From positions 1,546,983 through 1,610,982 of the forward strand of contig NW_015971538.1 of NCBI RefSeq assembly GCF_000182565.1: DNA of 64,000 bases, written 5' to 3'. Every line of letters begins with the position of its first letter. Position 1 is the stretch's first letter. This stretch comes from Spizellomyces punctatus DAOM BR117. Lineage: Eukaryota > Chytridiomycota > Chytridiomycetes > Spizellomycetales > Spizellomycetaceae. Shown in pieces: positions 23,520 through 36,205 of this stretch. The position numbers and the translations under genes were made by a program. A model generated the notes under the pieces. That model saw only the letters and a program-made list of their open reading frames with translations, searched no databases and was not told the DNA's origin.

Positions 23520-24634
23520 TTAGATGCTCCTCCATTGGGTGACTGGAGAATGCCAACATCGCGATATTAAGTTAATGATGACAGCCAGCTCGCTAGACAC
23601 AATCACTTACTTCCACCAAGAATGGAGGTGAAGGCACCAATAAGGCCAACAATGCCGGTTTCCAGCTTGACGTATTCAAGACCAGAAGCAGGGATCAGAA
23701 TGTCGAGGGAGTCCTGGAGGGTGGCCATTCTAATCTTGTTGCGCTCGCTTTATCATCCAAGTGTTAGCATAGACAGCGAGTAAAATGAAAAAACGGTGCA
23801 GCAACTCACATTTGAAGCGTTTTGAGGGCTTTCACAGCCGTATCATCAGGGAGACCTTTTGCTTGTGAAGCCTTCAGCACTTTGCTCTCGTGTTGAATGC
23901 GCTGGGAATTGAGGCGAAGCTTGTGCAAATCTCCCAAGAATGAGGCAATCAGCGCAATCAACCAGCATTTCATGCCCCGACGACTGAGGTCCTTGATGTT
24001 TTCAAACTTCACTACACCGGCGGTGTTTGCCTGTGAACATGGAAATCAGAACAAGGCCCCAACCTATGACTCATGCACTAATATACGTACCCATTGACAG
24101 GTGTCATGGACAAGCCAGAGAGCAAGGAATGCGTTCTTAACAATGAGGGTGACACGCGACACATCGTCTCTAAGAGTTTGGGCTTTTTGAATGTTACGCA
24201 CAAATTCAATTTGACGACCAACACGCATAACTAAACAAGAACGATGTCCAATTTTATCTAAGTAAAATGCATGGCCGGAAATATATGGCAGATTACATAC
24301 GCTTTCGGGTTTGAGCAAGACTTCCCATAAATTTGGTGAGGCGCTCAAGGGTTTCCTTTTCGTAGCCGTTCTTCTGGCCGTGCCATATGAGGAAACGCGA
24401 GAAATATTGAAGGAACCTGTCAGGTAGGGGATCGTTCAGTCCTGCGCGGTCGGTAGCATATTCAGCGGAGTCCCTCACCTGTGAATGCGATCACGCCCTA
24501 GAAAAGAAGTGGCAACATCAGTACCTCTCGGTCAAACAAACACAACACAGTCTGTCAATCGCAAACACACCTGTAGCCGTTGACAAGTACTTGACCGTGT
24601 GGTCATGCAGCTGGGGAGAAATGATGGCAGACAT
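23520..24634 (-). CDS. PEX11: Peroxisomal membrane elongation factor Pex11
   Basis: Drives peroxisome membrane elongation and division. Start ATG 24634 gives MSAIISPQLHDHTVKYLSTA. A 19-nt microexon (GRDRIHR) is flanked by two introns and joins to FLQYFSRFLIWHGQKNGYEK. The following exons carry LMRVGRQIEFVRNIQKAQTL, the hydrophobic AFLALWLVHDTCQW, the amphipathic FENIKDLSRRGMKCWLIALI, and near the end MATLQDSLDILIPASGLEYV with TGIVGLIGAFTSILGG. An immediate stop after GGSK (23603) is possible. A GTAAGT donor exactly there joins to a 23-nt exon (23542-23520) giving ILGGITQWRSI, which matches the usual Pex11 C-terminal tryptophan; I prefer this. Confidence 0.93.
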
Positions 24635-24835
24635 TGCTGTAGCGGTTTTTCGGGGGAATGGCAAATGAGAGCGGGACGACAGACTTCTGGGCATTCCCGG
24701 AGCGCCTTTGTTTCACGTGAGGCCAAGATGAGGCATCTCTGTGCAATCCAACCATATATGGAAAGATAGCGACACGTGATTGACTGATATCAGAAACGCT
24801 CGCCGATCTGAGTAGGATGAACATGTATCGTTTGA

Positions 24836-26683
<1,848 letters not shown>

Positions 26684-26912
26684 ACTGCCCGAACAGATCT
26701 GCAACATAATGCAAGTGCAACTACATGTAATTACTTCCTTCTTGACTGTCCATAAATATGAGTGCTGGGTGTGGTGATAAGATCTTAGTTCCTTTACCAA
26801 TCATCAGAGAAAAGGTTATGATCACGTATGCAATTTAGAAACATTTGATTTCCCAGCTTGCTTGTATTTACACTGCCCACGACATCTTTTAACTGGAGGA
26901 GGAACGGCAGCA

Positions 26913-28115
26913 TCAAAACTTCAAATTTGCTTCCATACTCTGTACCAACATGTCCATGGTCTTTGCCGCTTGTAACCGTTCCGCTTGCTTCCCGCATGGT
27001 GATGCTGGGTCCGGGAAAGGTGCAAACGACGGTATGCTAAACAGGGAAGGCGAACCTGCCACTGGTGACAAAACCCATCGATCAGTGGCTACAGCCTCCG
27101 GTTCTTCCGGATCCATGGCTAACCCTCCTGCTCCGAAAAAGCTCTCAAACGCGCCATTATCGTCCATATTCCCAACCGTTCTGGATCTTCCGAATGCTCG
27201 TTTGTCTTTCCCTCTCCAAATCTGCCTCCTTTGCCGCCCTAGCATCTCTTCACCCTCCGAATCCGACTCGCTTTCTTGAACATACCGCTCCAAGCCCACG
27301 TCAAACCCGGTATCGAGGCCAACTCTTCTTAAGCGCTTGGGTAAACTCTCGGATTCCATACCCAGTTCTGAATGCGCTTGACCAGAGGCTGTTCGTCGAG
27401 CCCGCTGTGATAGGTGATCGCATGCACGGAGACTACTGATAAACAAAGCAGGCGATCTTCTCTTTTCAGGTGCACGGGGAAGTCTTCGAGATTGGTGCGC
27501 GATTACCCTATTCGGATGGCCCGAACGCGATCGAATGCTTGTGGGTGAAAGTGACGGCGGAGTCGTACAGGGACGTTTGGTACCTGCCAAAGGTCGGGGA
27601 TTTCGAGATGAAGGTGTCAAGGTTGGATCAGTACGATGTCGAACAAGTCGGCGACGGGGATCTGGTGTGCCAGGGCAAGGTAATGAAGAACTACCAGCCA
27701 TAGTACTTGATCTCCCTACTTGAGTCGTCGCACTTCGCTGAAACAATCGCGGCCGAGCCAAAGGTTTAGTGGGACTCGTTGCAGGTGATGTGCCTCTCCT
27801 ACCGGTCCAATGACCTCGTTGGCCTGCTTGTCCAGACAAACCGCCTACCCCGAAAAGTGCCGCAGCACGCTGTCCAGGCGTTATTCCCTGTCCTTCAACT
27901 GGCTCCGATCCAGCATCTCTACTGCGTTCTGGAGCAGGGTCCTCTGCTGTCGTTGTTGGCGTCAGAGGACCCGAGGACTGTCTTCGAAAAGTTCGCCGCG
28001 CACTGGACGGTGCTGGCGGAGGTGAGCCAGTTGTTGACAAATTCATTGACGCTAATAGCTCAGCAAGCTCCGTTGAAGTCGTTGGCGTTGACTGTTCTTG
28101 GTTGTAGAAGGTCAT
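26913..28115 (-). CDS. Large disordered Ser/Pro/Arg-rich protein, unrecognised
   Basis: A single open frame of about 400 codons starting at ATG 28115 (MTFYNQEQSTPTTSTELAEL). It is rich in Ser, Thr, Pro and Arg throughout. The only regular-looking parts are a short N-terminal helix (TELAELLASMNL), an acidic/basic patch (YVQESESDSEGEEMLGRQRR), and a C-terminal helix (QAAKTMDMLVQSMEANLKF). It converges with WDR5 (229 bp between stops). Opposing + frames up to 187 codons overlap it, but their composition is less biased; I regard them as shadows. No family recognised. Probably a regulatory or scaffold protein of nuclear type, which is a guess. Confidence 0.6.
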   Translation of the reverse strand: MTFYNQEQSTPTTSTELAELLASMNLSTTGSPPPAPSSARRTFRRQSSGPLTPTTTAEDPAPERSRDAGSEPVEGQGITPGQRAAALFGVGGLSGQAGQRGHWTGRRGTSPATSPTKPLARPRLFQRSATTQVGRSSTMAGSSSLPCPGTPDPRRRLVRHRTDPTLTPSSRNPRPLAGTKRPCTTPPSLSPTSIRSRSGHPNRVIAHQSRRLPRAPEKRRSPALFISSLRACDHLSQRARRTASGQAHSELGMESESLPKRLRRVGLDTGFDVGLERYVQESESDSEGEEMLGRQRRQIWRGKDKRAFGRSRTVGNMDDNGAFESFFGAGGLAMDPEEPEAVATDRWVLSPVAGSPSLFSIPSFAPFPDPASPCGKQAERLQAAKTMDMLVQSMEANLKF

Positions 28116-28145
28116 TATGCCAAAATGGAAGTACGAGGAAGCCAC

Positions 28146-30468
28146 TATCGAGTGGGCTGGTGCAACGATTGCACACCCGCCAATACAAGCATAAAACCTG
28201 TCAGAACAGAGAGCTTGATAACCTTGTTATTCAGTCACCGCATACAACCGACGAACTTTATAAAGCAACGTCCGCCGTTTTCCGTACCTTCAAAATACCG
28301 CGGGACAAAGTCTACAGCAACATCGCTTACCAAGCTCAGTAAGCTGAACCAGCAGAGGAACGCGAAATGAACCGGCAAGTGGCCCAGAGTTCTCCGCCTG
28401 CAAAAAGTCCGAGAGCTCGATCCAAGCCCATAAAGGCCAAGCTCTGAGACCCTTCAAAGTCTAAACGGGACGCATCACTGCCCTCATGCTTCGTGCATGC
28501 CTTGAACTGCTGCGCAAACAACAATCGGAGCACGATACACTCGACCATGGGAACAAAAGCCCTTTATTTGCAAACGCTTTGCTCAACTAACTCATCCACT
28601 TGGAAACAAGTTTGACGCTGCACTACGAAGAGAAGATGCACTTATTGAACCAGTGTGCGAGCGTACCATACAGCGTTGGCTTGTCCCTTTATGCTACTCT
28701 CCAAGTTCACGACGCTTTTGGTGAAGTCGGTTCACCGTACTACAGTTCTAGTTGTGAAGAAGTTGTCTTCTTCTGACCTTGCTAGGTTGCATGGTTTGCA
28801 GTCTTGCTCTCCGTCGTATGAGGACTACACCGCATGCCGTAAACTGATGCTCGTTTGCTTCACATTGGAGCAATATAGCATATCTGTCGCTGCCTTCTGG
28901 CAACCAGGCGAATCTTTCGAACTCAAAAGTATGCTATCAAACTACGGAAACACTCTAATACAAACCGGACATTACGGTCAGCTGAAGTGCAATTTGCATT
29001 TTGCATCCAAGACCCTCTTAGGCTTCGTCACTTGGCAAGGCAACCTTCATATTGGAATTGAGAGGTCGAAGTCATTACAAATATGATACGATTACCAGAT
29101 GGAAATATCCATTGGGAGTAGCAAGGAATACTAATCTGTGGTACGTTGAATACGGCTCGAAGCCCAGAACCCAGGATTACTCTTATACAACGATGTGAAT
29201 GAAGGATGAAACCTAGATTACAGAGCTTCTCCCATGAAATGAATACTTGGCCCAATCGCAGGAATGAACTCGCTCCTTTGACTTTTTTTGCTGGCATCGC
29301 TCTTTCTGCCTTCTAGGCTCAAGTTTCCTGCCAAATCCTCTGAATTGTCTCAAAATATGCTTCTTCGCTTGTTTCTTCTGATTGGCATGATTGGAGGATT
29401 ATAACTCAACCACGATGATGGGGCCATATGTGGTACGCTTGTGTTAGATTTATCAGTAGTTCTGTAAGCGGAGAGTCCTGCATTTGGCCACACCAAGAAA
29501 CGGGAAGAGAAAACTATAGTAAAAATATCCGGCTATTTCCGCATGATTATGGAGCGATTGCGACAAGTATAGTGTGAGGAATCGCCCGAGAATGTTCTGA
29601 CCAACAGCTTGATCCTTGTCTCCAACACGACTGGTAATACATTCGTACCTGTATCCTCCCTCTTCTATACTCTCCTCCGCACATGATGGAGATGCTCCCA
29701 CTTCTTATGACTTCGGCCGCCAAAAAGCCGTTCACTCCCTACGCCCTCTTCTTGCCATGAAGGTCAAGTTAGTCGAGTCCCTGCCTGATAAGATTGTCAA
29801 TTGGAACTTCGAGCAACCGAGCCCGCTCGACACCGCAGAGATCAAGATGAGAGGCGCATCGCCGGTATTGCTTTTCACTCGACAGGGATCACCGTGATAG
29901 CAGGCTCAAATTGCAGTCCTCCCACAACTTGCCGATCTTTGATGAGCTAATTCTACTTTGTAATGCATGAGAGGAAACTCCACGGCTAGTCAGGTTCACG
30001 TTGAGCCTCGATCAGACATAAAGCGGTTCAGCCTTGCCCTTTGCAGTCTATTATTCGATGATGCACCAAGCAGACAGATAACTTTGCTAGCACACTTGTG
30101 ATGATATAAATGCTCTGACTGTTCTTCATCGCTAAATTATTGTAGCAGCTCTGAGCTCTCCGCGCTAATGCGTCTCCCGCGCTACCATTCCCCAGAAATG
30201 ACGATGCTACGGTAACTTCAGCAGTGAAGAGAGGCCAGTTACACATAGCAATTGGGCTAACGAGAAGATATGCAGCGAATCTCATAGGAGTAGCTGCTGC
30301 TCGATCAAATAATTAATCAGAATTTGAATGGTCTTTCATGACACTGCACTTGGGGGAGCATGGAGTACAAAAAGCATATAATTGAAATAAATAACTCAGG
30401 TATGTACAATTCAGGACCTCCAACGCTAACCGTCGACGTGATCGCATGTCGCACTGTCGTATAGAACA
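28146..30468. other. Gene-poor stretch with unexplained coding-like fragments
   Basis: About 2.3 kb with no gene I can assemble. On the + strand, 28346-28447 encodes a 33-residue stretch starting EPAEEREMNRQVAQ and ending SKPIKAKL with protein-like composition. Another frame near 28480-28590 gives LRACLELLRKQQSEHDTLDH. A 143-codon frame spans 28655-29086 but starts with GTG and has no domain. I could not link these by consistent splice sites. The rest, 29100-30468, shows only short random frames. This may be a diverged or degraded gene. Confidence 0.4.
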
Positions 30469-31141
30469 CTACAATAGGTCAAAGTCGTCCAGCTGGTGAA
30501 GCAACGGTATCAGGTCTCCATTAAGATACGATAGATCAACCAGAAGTTAGTTCCTACCTTGTCGTTATATTTCATAATCTTCCTCTTGATCTTGGAAGTA
30601 TCGACCCAGGTTACAAAGTCTTCCATATTTCTCGTGACAAGATATGCTGGGTCTGTCACTGTTTCCGGCCCTACTCGCACATGTCCCTGCTCTACATATA
30701 CAACCGCTTGCTTCACCGTTTCTGCCATTTTTAGGCGCACCATGACCACTGGAAGCCTACGCCTACAGAAGGCAGCCACAGTAATCTTTGAGCACTGACT
30801 TAGACTCTTCTCGGCAGTCAGGACGCCCATCTTGTAGAGCTTTTCCAGTAATGCATCTGTCATCTTTACGCGGACAGGATCGCGAGGGTCCAATAGAGAG
30901 AGTTTATTTGCCAGCTTCGTTATTTGACCACACATTTTGTTATATCTGTGTAGGATGAAAGGTGAGCACCAAAATATGCATTGTTTAGAGAGTACACAAC
31001 AAACTTTATATAGTCCTCTCGCTTCTGGACGTGGTATCGCCGCATAACTCTGGTCTCGTGAAGCGACTGATCGGACTTCCATTGTAGGAAGTCCACCTTC
31101 CGAAGCAGCTTTTTCTCGTGGTACTTGAATTCTCGAACCAT
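30469..31141 (-). CDS. IMP3: U3 snoRNP protein Imp3
   Basis: S4-domain component of the small-subunit processome needed for 18S rRNA maturation in the nucleolus. Exon 1 starts at ATG 31141 (MVREFKYHEKKLLRKVDFLQ) and ends REDYIK. The intron 31004-30946 leads to YNKMCGQITKLANKLSLLDP. The S4 RNA-binding region VMVRLKMAETVKQAVVYVEQ, then GHVRVGPETVTDPAYLVTRN and MEDFVTWVDTSKIKRKIMKY, are nearly identical to other eukaryotes. The last intron (30557-30493) leaves a 24-nt exon 30492-30469 coding LDDFDLL, the family C-terminus. Reading through that intron would give a false tail ending RILMET. About 183 residues, as expected. Confidence 0.97.
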
Positions 31142-31287
31142 TGCGGATGAGCAGGAGGGAGGGTTGGAAGAGTGTTGATTGCCGTTGACCACCTTCGTCA
31201 GAAGCAGTTTCCATCCAGCACGTGAAAAAACAAATTCTTGGCACAGTCATGGTACAATGAACAAAAGAGAACCAAGATAATGGGTAC

Positions 31288-31358
31288 TCCGCATCGGGGA
31301 ATCGAACCCCGGCCACCGCGGTGAAAGCGCGGGATCCTAACCACTGGACCAATGCGGA
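31288..31358 (-). tRNA. tRNA-Glu, anticodon UUC
   Basis: The minus strand folds into a 71-nt cloverleaf. The acceptor stem is TCCGCAT/ATGCGGA, the anticodon stem CCGCG/CGCGG with loop CTTTCAC (anticodon TTC), and the T arm CGGGG-TTCGATT-CCCCG. There is no intron. It differs from the second glutamate tRNA in this window at three positions. It lies about 150 bp upstream of the IMP3 start on the same strand. Confidence 0.96.
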
Positions 31359-31625
31359 CGGTTCGTTCGTCCTTCGGAATAATCAACATATGTTTTCAGG
31401 CTTCCCGGTACTCACAGCTCCTTATGGCGGCATTTGTAAATATCATCGATTCATGTTTTACGTCCAAACCATTTAATTCCTCGCTCCGCCTTGTTGTCTG
31501 TGGGTGGATAACTGCACACTTCAAGTTGCCGACTAAGTGTATATTCATCATACATCGTAAGGTTTTATCATTACAATCAAAATTTAACCTATCCAAAACT
31601 ATCTGAAAATCTCTGCCTACAAACG

Positions 31626-34080
31626 TCATTTCTGGGTGTGTCGAGCTTCACCATTCGGCACAACCCCAGGGCTCACCTTCGCAGTAGCATTCTTGGGTGC
31701 TGTGGCGAGTGGTGGTCGCTGAGTTGACTCCTCCACTTGTCCTGAAACTCTATCGCGCTTTCCCCAGCTTCTGCCGGATGTTCCCACGGCACCGCCGTTT
31801 CGCGATGGTGTAGGACTGCTGGCCCTCGATTCGTGCTTCGATGCGGACGCCGCTAAATCATTGCCGGAACTACTTTTACGGAGGCTAGACGGTGGAGTAT
31901 GAGGACGGGATCGCGACACGCTGGACATGGTTTTGCTGCTTCCCGATGACACTAAATGAGGATTCGATTGTGACGTACGCCGGAACCTGGGAGATGAAAC
32001 TAAGCGAGTGTTCGAGCCTGCGATCTCGCCCCCGGTCCCCGTGATTCCTGAAGAAGTAGAACCGTGATCAAGGACGAAAACAGATGCATTAACAAATCGC
32101 TCTGAAATCTCGCGCGACATGGAATCTAAGAATCGGGTGCCATTACAAATGAATGGCTGTCCCGTTTCTGCTTCCATCGCCTGTACACCCTTTCTCAGCG
32201 CATCCTCCATTTTTAATAGTGTAGGATAGCATGTCTTGCGGAACTTCTCCTCTTCCACAAGACGGAACGACGGTCGAAATAGCCTTTTGGGATCGGACGC
32301 AGTTTTCTCAAAATCAATCATCTTCTGGATAAACGCCACTCGATCCTCCACCATCTTGAACAAGGACCGGTGCACTTCATAGCGCTTCTCTAAGATTTCA
32401 ATTTCCTGACATAGAATCTCGACAGTCAATGGCGAATAAGGATTGTCTTTAATGTTATCCATAAATCGTCTGCGTTCATCATGCGGAACATGACATTGCT
32501 GCCAGAGTGTCTCAGCCCGCTTGAGCAAACTGTCAACTTTCTCCTCCATGTTTTGCTTCCATTTTACACGCAAATCATCAGATATCGCCGTGTACTCATC
32601 GATACATTCTATGCTTCTCCGAAGGGCTTTCCTGTGGCTTTTCGGGATATCCAGTTGATCCCAGAAGAGCTCGATTTCTCGAATCAAGTTGTCGACTTTT
32701 TTCATCAACAGCTCATGTTCAACTCGAACGCGCTCACTAGCATCCTTGAGCTCGCAAATAAATTTGCGCGACAAACTCAAGGGTGGCCGGATGCCTTTCG
32801 ACACTAATGCAGATCGAATATGCTCGGGCGAAAGAATGGCAATTGAAACGCCGTCGCACAAGTTGTCTAAGGGTGATCGAAATGGCTCCGGTACCGACTG
32901 GGAAAGTTCACAAGAGAGACATAATAGTTGCGCTGCTGATCGGCTGAGAGCGTCTATGCGTAACACCTGAAGCCAGTGAGCTATCGGCACGTTTTTGTTA
33001 GAAGAAGTGAGCAAGGCATATGCGTACTTTCTCAGTTTCAAGTTCCTTCAGTATACGGCGTGCTTTCTCAAGACTACTCAGCGTCAATTCCGAACTTGGC
33101 TGTAAGAAACGACGGTCAATCATAGCACTAGCAGATGCAAGATATTGAGAGAATCCTGATACCATATTATCTTCATCCTCTTCAAAATCTTCCAATTCTT
33201 CGCGAAGAGCGACGCATTGGTTCCAAATCATTTTGTGTTCTTCCTGGCGTTGTGATATAAGCTGGCAATAGATAATCTTGGTCAGTACAGTGGATGGTAA
33301 AAGCAGCAAAGTCAGCCAGGTCTACCTGACGTAAACTATTATGCTTTTGTGCTAGTTCTCCGCGTTGTAGATAGATAGAGGTTATTGGTGCATGAGAATC
33401 TCCAATATACTGATCAAGGCTCTCCCCTGTGGTATCACAGTACGAGCGTATCTCACTCTGCACTTTTTAATGTCAGAGGTATTGTGAGCCTCCCTCATCC
33501 TTGGCATAAGCACATACCGAAAGTCTCTCAATCTGGAGTATTACTTCCTCGCGCCGTCTCATCTCGTCCGAAATCATTGCTTCAATAATTTCCTTCAAGC
33601 ACTTGTAGGCAATATGGATTGGCGACTGAAATGAACTGCTACAGATCTGTACCAAGCTTGCATCATACCTGGAACGACCGCTCGCGTTCCGCCCAGCCAG
33701 ACGGTCCATTACCGAGCATACTCAGGGGCGCCGCCATGCCGGCTTCACTGCCTTCCTTTCCATCAAGCACAACAGGAGTATATCCACTATCCTCGTACAA
33801 TGCCTCTTGCCAGAGCTCCTCTATCCGAACGAGTTTTGCTTTGACGTCGTTCAAGGACTCAAAGCTAAAGCTATGCACGAAGCTGGCTGTACTATCACTA
33901 TTTCTGATCGGCGAAGCATTCGGCGCGCGTTTGTGAGGTGTCTCTTGTTTGGCAGATGCCCGAGGGGGAGAATAGAAGCGGGTCGCACCCCGCGAGCTTT
34001 GCGAGAAGCTAGGAGAAGACAGAACTCGTTTTGCGACTTGCGAGACGGTTCGAACTGGTGGAGAACTATCTGCAGATGTC
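31626..34080 (-). CDS. ASE1: Microtubule bundler Ase1 / PRC1 / MAP65
   Basis: Crosslinks antiparallel microtubules in the spindle midzone. The large last exon (about 32960-31626) holds the spectrin-like rod: IELFWDQLDIPKSHRKALRR, VDSLLKRAETLWQQCHVPHD, ERRRFMDNIKDNPYSPLTVE and KRLFRPSFRLVEEEKFRKTC. The tail is Ser/Pro-rich and basic, with several SP/TP sites that could be CDK targets. Five upstream exons give SFESLNDVKAKLVRIEELWQ, VILQIERLSV, IRSYCDTTGESLDQYIGDSH and LISQRQEEHKMIWNQCVALR. The 5' end is unresolved: the frame is open to about 34080, where a splice acceptor is needed, and the initiating ATG may be at 34161 or further up. The N-terminal 70 residues are basic and Ser-rich. Confidence 0.88.
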
Positions 34081-34532
34081 TGAATATAGGATCTAAGGTT
34101 TAGACGCTATCCTTTTGCTGAATTATAGCTTGCACAAAAGAACAAAGCAACTCGCCAGCATTTTATTTTCCTTTGTAAGGTACGCGTATGAGGTCCAACG
34201 CCAAACGCGGCGGTTTTACGGGAAAGCTCAATCACTAAACTTCTCACTCAGCAGTGTACTGTAGTTGCTAAAGCTGTCTATGGTGCTGTTGGTCCGTTTC
34301 AGATATTTTTGTTAAGCAAAGGTGTGAGATCACTCTAGGACGGACGCGACCTTGGGACGCGACGGACTATGCTCAAGAACACGTGACCGTAGCCTAGCGA
34401 TACGCTCTGCTTGCAATTCAGAGCTGTTCAACATATTCATTCACATCTAAACTTTCCCGGAGCTGAATATTACATGCACCATCTTGCAAAAATCATGAGG
34501 AACAACGTCATTGTGATTTATTGCGCATATAT

Positions 34533-35805
34533 TTAGGCGTAACGGTGAATTTCATCTGGGGTGCATCCACGCAGGAATGGAGGTTCGTTACCCTTGCTGT
34601 AAATGTCGGTAAATAGTTCCCCCACATCGGGCTCAGGGCTGGCTTTCGCGTCTGTCACTGCTTTGTCAATCTCCGTTCGCACCTCCTTGTCAATTTTCTT
34701 CAATTCTTCCTCCGACAAAATATCCCGCTCAAGAATCCTCTCCTTCAACCCAGTAATCGGATCATTGGTCGAGCGCATGTGTTGAATTTCTTCACGGGTA
34801 CGGTACGTAGTTCCCGGGTCGGACATAGAGTGTCCACCGTACCGGTATGTGACCATTTCCATGACAAGAGGCCCTTTTCCAGAAAGAGTCCATTCACGTG
34901 CCCATTTTGATGCCTCTTTCACAGCTAGAACGTCCATCCCATTGACCCGAATACCAGGGATGTAGTCACCGCGCGTATAGTACTTTGTCGATGCTGCTGC
35001 ACGGTGTGCAGAGGTACCCATACCATACATGTTGTTTTCGCAAACGAAGACAACAGGAAGATTCCACAGCTTTGCCATGTTGTATGCCTCAAAAACCTGC
35101 CCTTGGTTTGCGGCACCGTCCCCGTACAGCGCAAATGTCATTGTTCCCTTGTTCAGATACTTTTGGGCAAGGGCAATCCCTGCACCGATAGGTACCTGCG
35201 CACCGACAATACCGTTTCCGCCATAAAATTCGTGCGCAAACATGTGCATTGAACCACCCTTGCCCCGTGAGCATCCATCACGTCGACCCATCAGTTCTGC
35301 TAATATACTCGTCGGAGAGGCACCCCGAACCAATGTGAACCCGTGACAGCGGTACGCCGTAATGATTGAATCGTCTTTCGAGATCCCCGCGCTCATCCCA
35401 GTGGCAACAGCCTCCTGGCCCGTCGACAAGTGGCAGAAACCCCGAATCAACTTTGCTTTATAAAGCTGTTTGATTCAGAAGCAGACATGATCTTAACATA
35501 TGAAGATAGAGAACAGAAGCACTTTTATTACGAGGTACCTGGTCAGACGCGGTCTCCAACCGGCGGATGACCGCCATTGTCCGGTATAATTCGACCAACT
35601 CATCTTTGGTTGCGGTGGACTCAAGAGGGATGGGGCCACAGTTGTGATAGGCATAGTGGCTCTCGGGAAAGGTAAATGTGTAGGTCTCCTCTGCGCGGGG
35701 GACGGCAGTTGTCGAGAACAGCCGGGGTGCAACGCTGGAGGGTGTAGCGCGCATGCCGATGGAACGCGCCGCCGATGCCGTTCGTGCTAGTGTGTGCGTC
35801 AACAT
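34533..35805 (-). CDS. PDA1: Pyruvate dehydrogenase E1 component alpha subunit
   Basis: Thiamine-diphosphate subunit that decarboxylates pyruvate in the mitochondrial matrix. ATG 35805 begins a presequence ([20 protein letters not shown]) followed by [20 protein letters not shown]. One intron after LETASDQ (about 35538-35466) leads to [20 protein letters not shown]. The thiamine-diphosphate motif runs [20 protein letters not shown] to FVCENN. The regulatory phosphorylation loop [17 protein letters not shown] is intact, so control by PDH kinase is likely. The C-terminus is [12 protein letters not shown]. About 400 residues. It is divergent from RPN6 with 400 bp between the starts. Confidence 0.97.
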
Positions 35806-36205
35806 GGCGTTTGCACAGAGCGCAGAAAGAAAGACTGGGAAGAGGCTCGTCGGCACTGCAGCAACTCAATACAAAGAAAACAAGTGCCGAATATAAAACT
35901 GCGGCGACGACGACAACTGACGGCAGGACAATGGTAATCGATCGATGACCCGTCGGATAGGGTGCACTAAGCCAACAGTCTAAGCCATGAGTGTACGTCA
36001 TCAAATCAGACCAATGAAGAACCTGTGGCGCTGCACTCACGCAGAGTCGTCCTGCCTGCACGGATGACGCGTTCAAGTGCATTCAGAACTTGTCGAGATT
36101 TGCAGACAATCATTCTTGGAAGCGCCCTTATTAATATTGCGAGCGACATCTTTGCACCGTGATCTAAATTCACTACCATTCAATTAGCACTATTCGCGAG
36201 AAAAA
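35806..36205. promoter_or_regulatory. Divergent promoter of PDA1 and RPN6
   Basis: Four hundred base pairs separate the two start codons, so both promoters must lie here. The segment 35860-36080 is open on the minus strand but without domain support. A perfect proteasome-associated control element (GGTGGCAAA) is not present; the closest is TTTGCACCG at 36151. No other motif stands out. Confidence 0.5.

Noticed and set aside
27779-28342. 187-codon plus-strand ORF opposite the disordered protein
   Set aside because: No domain, no supported start, and the minus-strand frame covers it with more protein-like composition. Kept only as a possible alternative.
30510-31352. 280-codon frame spanning IMP3 and the region toward the tRNA
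   Set aside because: It reads through both IMP3 introns in part and through non-coding DNA upstream. The spliced 183-residue Imp3 explains the region.
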